A stretch of DNA of 5,203 nucleotides from CAYLUN01 sp964386865 (GTDB lineage: Bacteria; Verrucomicrobiota; Kiritimatiellia; RFP12; UBA1067): NCBI GenBank assembly GCA_964386865.1, contig CAYLUN010000193.1, positions 1 to 5,203 on the forward strand. Reading direction: 5' to 3'. Each line of letters starts with the position of its first letter. The stretch's first letter is position 1. The position numbers and the translations under genes were made by a program. The notes beneath the pieces were generated by a model. That model did no database searches and was not told the origin of the DNA. It worked only from the letters and a program-made list of their open reading frames with translations. Shown one piece after another: positions 1 to 5,203 of the stretch.

Positions 1-19
1 CACGGGCGTCCCGCCCGTG
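1..19. repeat. 19-nt GC-rich palindrome, unit 1 (edge of array)
   Basis: The unit CACGGGCGTCCCGCCCGTG is a perfect inverted repeat: 8-nt arms CACGGGCG and CGCCCGTG around a TCC loop. An identical copy lies at 34-52, so this is a repeated element and not a chance hairpin. It touches the left window edge, so the array probably continues outside. It resembles the short REP-like palindromes scattered through Verrucomicrobia- and Planctomycetes-type genomes (from memory). It is also open in the frame of the coding region that follows. Confidence 0.75.
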
Positions 20-385
20 GTCTCTCACCGTGGCACGGGCGTCCCGCCCGTGGTCATGGGCGAGACGCCCATGCCACTTTCTCCCGTCCCCGAGCTCCTC
101 GTCTATCAGCACACGCCGCTCTTCATCTCGGAAACCGCACCGTGCCTGCCGCACGATGACGGCCCCGTCACCCTCACCGACCGCCGCGGCCGGGACTTCG
201 TCACGCAGCCTCTCGACAGCCGCTGGGTCACCGTTTCGAATACCGCAACCTGTATCGCCGCCCGCATCTCGGCCGCCGCCACGAACCGCCTTCGAGTCGA
301 CCTCTCCTGGTCGCCTGACTCGGATATTTCTTCGGTCGTCCGAATCGTCCTTTCCGGACACAGCCCAGTCGCAGCCATGACGTGA
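2..385 (+). CDS. C-terminal part of a probable U32-family peptidase-like protein, 5' end outside the window and carrying in-frame palindromic repeats
   Basis: The frame is open from the left edge to TGA at 383-385 (127 residues visible). Residues 1-25 are encoded by the palindromic repeats (TGVPPVV, MGETPMP). Residues 26-127 look like real protein: third positions are mostly C or G. The pattern PELLVYQHTPLFISE (about 30-44), a Cys a few residues later, LTDRRGRDF (58-66) and a late RLRVDLSW strand matches, from memory, the C-terminal beta-barrel of U32 collagenase-like peptidases, which show hydrophobic-H-x-PL, then L-x-D-R-x-G, then a final RV-[DE]-L strand. The catalytic part would lie upstream and is not visible. 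An ATG at 17 lies inside the repeat and is unlikely to be the true start. The repeats may sit in an interdomain linker of an intact gene, or the piece may be a broken remnant. Family call moderate; coding call fairly firm. Confidence 0.5.
   Translation, partial: TGVPPVVSHRGTGVPPVVMGETPMPLSPVPELLVYQHTPLFISETAPCLPHDDGPVTLTDRRGRDFVTQPLDSRWVTVSNTATCIAARISAAATNRLRVDLSWSPDSDISSVVRIVLSGHSPVAAMT
31..76. repeat. Composite palindromic repeat (two hairpins in one larger inverted repeat)
   Basis: Bases 34-52 repeat the 19-nt palindrome of 1-19 exactly. Bases 55-73 are a variant, with arms CATGGGCG and CGCCCATG around an AGA loop. The two are separated by only GT. The whole block is flanked by TGGCA (31-35) and TGCCA (72-76), and the outer arms TGGCACGGGCGTC and GACGCCCATGCCA pair with a single mismatch. 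The DNA or RNA could therefore form either two small hairpins or one long one. This architecture is typical of REP/BIME-like elements. Whether it is mobilised by a transposase cannot be seen here. Confidence 0.75.
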
Positions 386-455
386 CACCAACCATAATAA
401 GACCTAAGTCTCACTTAAGATAACTTGACATAGTCTAATATTATGAAATTGTAAT

Positions 456-484
456 TTGACTGCGGCCACCGCCTGTATTATTCT
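456..484 (+). promoter_or_regulatory. Candidate sigma70-type promoter for the large secreted protein
   Basis: TTGACT (456-461, 5 of 6 to the -35 consensus) is followed after exactly 17 nt by TATTCT (479-484, 4 of 6 to the -10 consensus), in the AT-rich region upstream of the large gene. A start near 491 would give a leader of about 84 nt. A second TTGACA at 425-430 is a perfect -35 hexamer but has no good -10 at the right spacing. Promoter consensus in this lineage is assumed to be sigma70-like. Confidence 0.3.
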
Positions 485-540
485 GCCTATGAACTGTGTA
501 TTCGATGTTCGTCGGACGTGTGGCCGGCGAAATATTGTTT

Positions 541-549
541 TGGCATAAT
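541..549 (+). promoter_or_regulatory. Candidate extended -10 promoter element
   Basis: TGGCATAAT carries the TGn extension directly before CATAAT (5 of 6 to the -10 consensus). The corresponding -35 (TGGCCG, 521-526) is poor, as is common for extended -10 promoters. Transcription would start near 556, leaving a leader of roughly 19 nt that begins just before the Shine-Dalgarno sequence. It is an alternative or an addition to the candidate at 456-484. Confidence 0.3.
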
Positions 550-560
550 CGTAGTGTATC

Positions 561-567
561 GAGGAGG
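561..567 (+). promoter_or_regulatory. Strong Shine-Dalgarno sequence
   Basis: GAGGAGG lies 7 nt before the ATG at 575, which is near-ideal spacing for a ribosome binding site. It is the main argument for choosing 575 as the start of the large gene over the in-frame ATGs at 641 and 656, neither of which has a purine-rich site upstream. Confidence 0.65.
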
Positions 568-574
568 TTTTCCC

Positions 575-3500
575 ATGGACGAAAAGTACTATTTTCAGTG
601 GATCAAAATAGGCTATATAAATGCTAGACTATCAATTCGCATGTTCCGCCTTCGTATGAACAGTGACCGCCGCAGCGCCCTTGCGGCTAGTCTGTCGTGC
701 TTTCTCTGTGTGACTGCATCGGCCCAGGTTGTCGTCAGCGAACTGATGTACAACCCCGTCGGCGGCAACAGCAACGAGTTCGTCGAACTCCACAACGCGG
801 GCGCCACCGCCGTCGACATCGGCGGTTGGGCTTTTACCGCCGGCATCACCTACAGCTTCGGCTTCCCGACCGTCCTGGGCCCCGACGCCTACCTCGTGGT
901 CTGCGTCAACCGGTCTGCTTTTACGGCCCTCTACCCCGGCGTCACCAATCTCGCGCCCGGCGCCTACAGTGGCCAGTTGAGCAACGACGGCGAGGCCGTC
1001 ACCCTCTCCAGCGCGGGCACACCGGTTTACTCCGTGACCTATGATGACCAGTTGCCATGGCCGCTGGCCGCCGACGGTCAAGGCAGCTCGCTCGTGCTGG
1101 TCGCCCCCGCCGCATCGCCCAACAATCCCAGCAACTGGGTCGCCAGCGCCCAGTTCAACGGCTCGCCCGGCGGGCCGGACACCTTCTTCGTGCGCGACGT
1201 GGTGATCAACGAGGTTCTGGCCCACACAGACCCGCCGCAGGAAGATGCCGTGGAGTTGAAGAACCTGACCACCAACGAGGTTCAGATCGGCGGCTGGTAC
1301 TTGAGCGACGACAATGCCGTTCGAAAGAAATACCGTTTCCCCGGCGGAACGGTCATTCCGCCGCTAGGCTACCTGACCGTGTACCAAGATCAAATGCTCG
1401 CAGCGGCCGTACCTTTTTCGCTCAGCGCCAAAGGCGATGACATCTACCTCTCTGAAGCCGACGGCACCGACACCCTCGTCCGATACGTGGACCAGCACCA
1501 GTATGACGCCTCGCAGAACGGGTTATCGTTCGGACGCTGGCCGGACGGCACCGGCGACTTCGTGACGCTGGCCGCGCCAACCTTCGGTGTCAGCAGCCCC
1601 GCCAGCGTGGAGGATTTCCGTACGGGCACCGGCGCGCGTAACAGCGGCCCCAAGGTGGGCCCGGTGGTGATCAACGAGCTCATGTACCATCCCGCCGATT
1701 CCAACACCCTCAGCCACATGCCCGTCGAGTACGTCGAGCTTCTCAACGTGTCCGGCACGCCGGTTCAGCTCTTTAACGTAGCCGAGCCTACCAACACGTG
1801 GACGCTGACCGGGGGCATCAGTTACACCTTCCCGACCAATCTGACCCTCCAGCCCGGCCAGTTTCTGCTGGTCGCCGCCACCAACGATCTCGACGGCTTT
1901 CGCGCAAGCTACGGCATCGCCAACCACGTCGTCATTCTCGGCCCGTGGTCTAAGAGCCTCAACAATGCGGGCGACACCGTGCGACTGCGCGCGCCCAACT
2001 CGGTCGAGGCGGACGGCACGGTCGGCCGCTACGTCGTGGACGAGGTCTCTTACATAGACCAGTTGCCCTGGCCCCTGGCCGCGGACGGGCTCGGCGGCGC
2101 GCTTGAGCGCACCGACCCCTCCGCTTTCGGCAACACCCCCGGTAACTGGCACTCCGCTCCCGACACCGCCACGCCCGGCTCGACAAATTCATTCTACCTG
2201 CCGCCCGGCTCCGTCGTCATCAGCGAATTCATGGCCGTGAACCGCAGCACGCTGAGGGACGAGGACGGCGATTACTCCGACTGGATAGAACTTGCCAACA
2301 CCACCGACCACGCGGTCTCGCTGAACGGCTGGCACCTTACCGACCGGGCCGACCAGCCCGCGCTCTGGACCTTCCCCGACGTCTCCATTCCGGCCAACGG
2401 CCAGCTCCTGGTCTTCGCGTCACTGAAAAACCGCACCAACCCGCTCGCTGCGCTGCACGCCAACTTCGCGCTCGACGCGGCGGGCGAGTTCCTCGGCCTT
2501 TTCCGCGACGACCTCACGCTCGAGTCCGCCTTCGATCCGGCGTTCCCCTCGCAGTCGGCAGACGTCAGCTACGGCTACGCTTCGCTCGGCACGCCCACCG
2601 CCACGCCGCTCCAGTTTGGCACAGCCGGCCGCTATCTTGTTCCCACCAATGCGTCGCAACTGGCATCGGGCTGGGCCGGCCGCACCTTCAACGACGCGGG
2701 CTGGAGGCCGGCCGGCAACGGCCTCGGTTATGACACGGAAGCCACCTACCTCGGCCTGTTCCAGACCGACCTGCGGGCCGAGATGTACGGCAGCGGCAAG
2801 CCGTGCTCGGCCTTCGCGCGTTACCCCTTTGTCGTCGCGGACAGCGCATCGGTCGAGCAGCTCCTGCTGCGTCTGAAATTCGAGGACGGCTTCGCCGCCT
2901 GGCTGAACGGCACCCTCGTGGCCTCCAACAACGTGCCCGCGTCGCTCGCCTGGAACTCAGCCGCGTCCGCATCCCGCAGCGACTCCGATGCCGTGCTTTT
3001 CCAGGACTACAACCTGAGCGCCTTCCTCCACCTGCTGGTCGACGGCACCAACGTGCTGGCCCTGCAAGTCCTGAACACGTCTTCGTCGAGCACAGACCTG
3101 CTGCTAATGAGCGAACTGCAACTCACCTGGGCCGCCCCCACCGGCTTCGTGGCGCGAACCACAGGCTTCCTCTCCCCGCCCACGCCCGGAAGCGCCAACG
3201 TCGCGGCCCTCCCCGGCGTCGCCCCCGCCCCCGCGCTCTCGCACCCCGGCGGCGTGTTCACCGGCACGCTCTCGGTCACGGTCACGTGCGCGAACGCGCA
3301 GGCGACGCTGCGCTACACGCTCGACGGCTCGGAGCCGACCACCAACTCCCCGCTCTATAGCACGCCGCTGACGATTACGGCCGAGGCCGAACTCCTCGCG
3401 CGCGCCTTCGTTCCCGGCCTCGTGCCGAGCCAGGTCACCGGCGCGGTGTACCGCCGCAGCTTCCTGGGCATTAACGAGGTCATGGCCAGCAATGTTGCGG

Positions 3501-5203
3501 CCAAGCCCGAGATCGCCGATTTCACAGATTTCGGTGACTGGATCGAGCTGTATAACGGAGGAGCTGCATCGATCAGCTTGGGCGGCTACCACCTCTCAGA
3601 CAACCTTGAACAGCCCTTCAAGTGGCGCATCCCCGACGGCGCGACGGTTCCGGCGGGCGGGCACCTTCTGATCTGGGCCGACGGGTACGACTCCAAGCCG
3701 GGCCTCACCCTGACGCGTCCCTTCTGGCCTAACTACAGCTTCGTCACGCGCTCCTATCACGCGAATTTCAAACTCTCGGCGGACGGCGAGCAGGTTGGCC
3801 TCTTCACCCCCCAAGGCAGCCTGGTTGACGGCGTGACCTTCGGCGCGCAGCTGGGCGATATCTCCTACGGGCGTCTGCCCGACGGCGGCGCCTGGGGCTA
3901 CTTCGGCGAGTCCACCGCCGGCGCCGCCAACCGCCCGCCGCAGCTCAGCCAAAACCTCCGCCGCGCCCCGGCGGTCGCCGTCTCGCCCGCCGAACCGCTC
4001 TTCGTCAACGGCCCGGCCACCGTCACGCTCTCCGCAGACGCGGGCAGCGCCATCCGCTACACGCTCGACAGCAGCCAGCCGAACGCCTTGTCCCTGCTCT
4101 ACACCAACGCCTTCACGGTCACCACCTCCACCGTAGTCCGCGCCCGCGCTTACGCCGACGGGCTCCATCCCGGCCCGGTCGCGACCCGTACGTTCCTCGT
4201 GAACCAGCGCAAGCCGGAGCTGCCGATCGTGTCGCTCGTCATCGACCCCCTGCTGCTCTTCGACCCCACCTACGGCATCTACACGAACGTCCTGAAAGAG
4301 CGCGACGTGCCGGGCTCGCTCCAGTTCTGCTCCACGCCGTCGAACACGGCGTTCCAGGCCGGCGCGGGCTTCCGCCTCTTCAGCCTCAACACGTTCCTGA
4401 AGGCGCAGAAGCCGTTCACCGTCAACTTCGACAGCAAGTACGGCGCCGCGGAAATCGCCTGCCAGCTCTTTCCCGAGAAGCCGGTCGGGCTCTTCGACCG
4501 CCTCGTGCTGCGCAACGGCAACGACGATTGGGCCGTGACGTTTCTCCGGGACACGCTGGGCCAGCGGATGCTCAAGGGCGCCATCAAGAACGCCACGCAG
4601 GGCTTCCGCCCCTGCGCCAGCTACCTCAACGGAGCGTATTACGGTCTGATCAACATCCAGGAGAAAATGGACGAGGTCTTCTGCGCAAAGAACTACGGCG
4701 TCGACCTAGCCAACATCGATTTCTTCGAGAATGACGGCACAAGCAGCGACGAACTGCTCAACTACGGCACTGCGGACGGCTGGAACGCGCTGCTCGCGTA
4801 CCTCGGCGCAAATAGCCTGGCCGTGCCTGCAAACTACGAGTACGTGAAGAGCCAGGTGGACATCGAGGACCTTGTGGATTATGTGGCCGGGCAAGTGTAT
4901 ACGGACGACACCGCGTGGGCTCATAACAGGAAGTGGTGGCGCGACCGGAAGCCGGGCGGCAAGTGGCGCTGGTGCTTTGTCGATCTTGACCGCGCCTTTG
5001 GCAACGTGAACGACAACCGGCTGCCCACCATGGGATCCTCCATGGTCGTCTTCCACGAACTCTTGGACAACACCGAGTTCCGCACCTATTGCGCCCAGCG
5101 CCTGATGGCGCACCTCAACAGCTCCTTCAGCACAAACCGCGTTCTCCCCATCATCGACTTCGAGGCCCAGCGCATCCGCTCGGAGATCATCGAGCACGCC
5201 AAG
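575..5203 (+). CDS. Giant exported protein with five lamin-tail domains, two chitobiase-type domains and a C-terminal CotH-kinase-like domain (3' end outside window)
   Basis: One open frame of 1543 codons runs off the right edge. Approximate layout: N-terminal extension 1-27; signal peptide 28-50 (ASA/Q cleavage); lamin-tail domains (LTDs) opening with V-x-[IV]-[NS]-E-[LVF] at 52-207, 209-348, 364-545 and 547-672; a jelly-roll-like module 686-852 (FNDAGW, GLGYD, FEDGFAAWLNG, DGTNVLALQVLN) followed by PPTPGSAN (868-875); a CHB_HEX_C-type domain 887-960 (YTLDGSEPT at 914); a fifth LTD 965-1122 (GDWIELYN at 987); a second CHB_HEX_C-type domain 1134-1209 (YTLDSSQP at 1162); and a CotH-like domain from 1216 to the edge.

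CotH hallmarks seen: GAGFRL (1263), KPF (1279), YLNGAYYGL (1350), QEKMDE (1362), WAHN (1448) and FVDLDRAFG (1468, probable metal site). CotH in Bacillus is an atypical protein kinase of spore-coat proteins; LTD and CHB_HEX_C modules are beta-sandwich adhesive or scaffold domains. Such combinations are common in Verrucomicrobia-like bacteria. An extracellular scaffold or surface role is inferred; the substrate is unknown. The start is 575 because of GAGGAGG at 561; 656 is the alternative. The missing C-terminus may hold the CotH end and an anchoring or sorting signal. Confidence 0.85.
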   Translation, partial: MDEKYYFQWIKIGYINARLSIRMFRLRMNSDRRSALAASLSCFLCVTASAQVVVSELMYNPVGGNSNEFVELHNAGATAVDIGGWAFTAGITYSFGFPTVLGPDAYLVVCVNRSAFTALYPGVTNLAPGAYSGQLSNDGEAVTLSSAGTPVYSVTYDDQLPWPLAADGQGSSLVLVAPAASPNNPSNWVASAQFNGSPGGPDTFFVRDVVINEVLAHTDPPQEDAVELKNLTTNEVQIGGWYLSDDNAVRKKYRFPGGTVIPPLGYLTVYQDQMLAAAVPFSLSAKGDDIYLSEADGTDTLVRYVDQHQYDASQNGLSFGRWPDGTGDFVTLAAPTFGVSSPASVEDFRTGTGARNSGPKVGPVVINELMYHPADSNTLSHMPVEYVELLNVSGTPVQLFNVAEPTNTWTLTGGISYTFPTNLTLQPGQFLLVAATNDLDGFRASYGIANHVVILGPWSKSLNNAGDTVRLRAPNSVEADGTVGRYVVDEVSYIDQLPWPLAADGLGGALERTDPSAFGNTPGNWHSAPDTATPGSTNSFYLPPGSVVISEFMAVNRSTLRDEDGDYSDWIELANTTDHAVSLNGWHLTDRADQPALWTFPDVSIPANGQLLVFASLKNRTNPLAALHANFALDAAGEFLGLFRDDLTLESAFDPAFPSQSADVSYGYASLGTPTATPLQFGTAGRYLVPTNASQLASGWAGRTFNDAGWRPAGNGLGYDTEATYLGLFQTDLRAEMYGSGKPCSAFARYPFVVADSASVEQLLLRLKFEDGFAAWLNGTLVASNNVPASLAWNSAASASRSDSDAVLFQDYNLSAFLHLLVDGTNVLALQVLNTSSSSTDLLLMSELQLTWAAPTGFVARTTGFLSPPTPGSANVAALPGVAPAPALSHPGGVFTGTLSVTVTCANAQATLRYTLDGSEPTTNSPLYSTPLTITAEAELLARAFVPGLVPSQVTGAVYRRSFLGINEVMASNVAAKPEIADFTDFGDWIELYNGGAASISLGGYHLSDNLEQPFKWRIPDGATVPAGGHLLIWADGYDSKPGLTLTRPFWPNYSFVTRSYHANFKLSADGEQVGLFTPQGSLVDGVTFGAQLGDISYGRLPDGGAWGYFGESTAGAANRPPQLSQNLRRAPAVAVSPAEPLFVNGPATVTLSADAGSAIRYTLDSSQPNALSLLYTNAFTVTTSTVVRARAYADGLHPGPVATRTFLVNQRKPELPIVSLVIDPLLLFDPTYGIYTNVLKERDVPGSLQFCSTPSNTAFQAGAGFRLFSLNTFLKAQKPFTVNFDSKYGAAEIACQLFPEKPVGLFDRLVLRNGNDDWAVTFLRDTLGQRMLKGAIKNATQGFRPCASYLNGAYYGLINIQEKMDEVFCAKNYGVDLANIDFFENDGTSSDELLNYGTADGWNALLAYLGANSLAVPANYEYVKSQVDIEDLVDYVAGQVYTDDTAWAHNRKWWRDRKPGGKWRWCFVDLDRAFGNVNDNRLPTMGSSMVVFHELLDNTEFRTYCAQRLMAHLNSSFSTNRVLPIIDFEAQRIRSEIIEHAK
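656..724 (+). other. Signal peptide coding segment (Sec type I)
   Basis: Starting at the internal ATG (residue 28 of the 575 frame), the segment has a polar, positively charged N-region (MNSDRR), a hydrophobic core (ALAASLSCFLCV) and an ASA/Q cleavage site, after which the first lamin-tail strand VVVSELMYNP begins at once. The cysteines in the core do not fit a lipobox, so a lipoprotein is unlikely. This segment is complete without residues 1-27, which is why a start at 656 cannot be excluded. Confidence 0.7.
1046..1077 (+). repeat. Direct repeat copy 1, encoding DQLPWPLAADG in lamin-tail domain 1
   Basis: This 32-nt segment matches 2057-2088 with three differences, all at third codon positions (CCA/CCC, CCG/CCC, GCC/GCG). 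It encodes DQLPWPLAADG near the end of the first lamin-tail domain. The surrounding domains are much more diverged, so it marks a conserved structural motif of one LTD subtype and not a recent duplication. Confidence 0.6.
2057..2088 (+). repeat. Direct repeat copy 2, encoding DQLPWPLAADG in lamin-tail domain 3
   Basis: This is the second copy of the 32-nt segment at 1046-1077, 1011 nt (337 codons) downstream and in the same frame. It encodes the same 11 residues near the end of the third lamin-tail domain. The second, fourth and fifth LTDs lack it; the second and fifth carry a G-R-x-PDG type ending instead. Confidence 0.6.

Larger units (their letters stand above)
386..574. other. AT-rich intergenic region
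   Basis: This 189-nt stretch separates the partial upstream gene from the large downstream gene and is clearly richer in A/T than either. It has stops in several frames and no convincing ORF. It contains two TTGAC hexamers (425 and 456), an extended -10-like motif (541-549), a short inverted repeat TAAGT-CTC-ACTTA (405-417) and a weak GCGG-CCA-CCGC hairpin (462-472). No GC-rich stem followed by a T-run is present, so there is no clear intrinsic terminator for the upstream gene. Confidence 0.6.

Noticed and set aside
405..417. Inverted repeat TAAGT-CTC-ACTTA as an operator or terminator
   Set aside because: Five-base arms in an AT-rich stretch are expected by chance; there is no T-run after it and no second copy.
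462..472. GCGG-CCA-CCGC hairpin as a terminator of the upstream gene
   Set aside because: The stem is only four base pairs with no uninterrupted T-tract following, and it falls in the spacer of the candidate promoter.
683..694. Lipoprotein signal at the cysteines of the signal peptide
   Set aside because: The residues before C42 and C45 (ASLS and CFL) do not fit the lipobox consensus, while ASA/Q fits ordinary signal peptidase cleavage.
632..1225. Minus-strand open frame of 197 codons opposite the first lamin-tail domain
   Set aside because: It is antisense to a frame with clear signal peptide and domain motifs; long antisense frames are expected where third codon positions are mostly C or G. 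Its translation is low in complexity and shows no family pattern.
1523..2152. Minus-strand open frame of 209 codons
   Set aside because: It lies wholly opposite lamin-tail domains 2 and 3, has a composition rich in Arg, Gly, Ala and Val as typical of GC-rich shadows, and no recognisable domain or ribosome binding site.
2803..3360. Plus-strand frame of 185 codons in another phase
   Set aside because: It is very rich in Arg, Pro and Ala, as expected for an out-of-phase reading of GC-rich coding sequence, and sits within the jelly-roll and chitobiase region of the real frame.
3104..4168. Two minus-strand open frames (162 and 190 codons)
   Set aside because: Both mirror the plus-strand gene's codon positions and translate to repetitive Gly/Ala/Arg/Glu-rich sequence, so they are treated as shadows.
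4706..5197. Minus-strand open frame of 163 codons
   Set aside because: It overlaps the best-conserved part of the CotH-like domain on the opposite strand and has no independent support.

Overview
The window reads as a GC-rich bacterial chromosome fragment. Three things suggest the Planctomycetes-Verrucomicrobia-Chlamydiae (PVC) superphylum, with Verrucomicrobiota or Kiritimatiellota most likely: a very large secreted protein of lamin-tail, chitobiase C-terminal and CotH-kinase modules; GC-rich palindromic repeats that translate to GTGVPPV / MGETPMP peptides; and a strong C/G bias at third codon positions. The assignment rests on remembered family patterns, not on a search.

Layout. Bases 1-76 carry closely packed perfect palindromes (two copies of a 19-nt unit plus a variant), probably the end of a longer array that starts left of the window. 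These palindromes are open in the same frame as the sequence after them, giving a partial reading frame 2-385 (+). Its non-repeat part (from base 77) looks like genuine coding sequence and resembles the C-terminal beta-barrel region of U32-family (collagenase-like) peptidases. Either the repeats have inserted in frame into a U32-type gene, or the piece is a gene remnant fused to them.

Bases 386-574 are a clearly AT-richer intergenic stretch with candidate promoter elements and a strong Shine-Dalgarno sequence (GAGGAGG, 561-567). There is no convincing GC-rich terminator for the upstream gene.

From 575 to the right edge a single uninterrupted + strand frame (1543 codons, no stop inside the window) encodes one giant exported protein. 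In order it has: an N-terminal extension, a signal peptide, three lamin-tail domains, a fourth lamin-tail domain coupled to a jelly-roll-like module, a chitobiase-type domain, a fifth lamin-tail domain, a second chitobiase-type domain, and a CotH-type kinase-like domain that is cut by the window edge. All other sizeable open frames over this stretch, on both strands, are shadows of this gene.

Working picture: the large protein is an extracellular or envelope-associated, mostly beta-sandwich scaffold that ends in a CotH-like (spore-coat-kinase family) domain. The partial upstream gene has no evident functional link to it and is separated by its own promoter region. No RNA genes, CRISPR arrays, insertion sequences or phage genes were seen.
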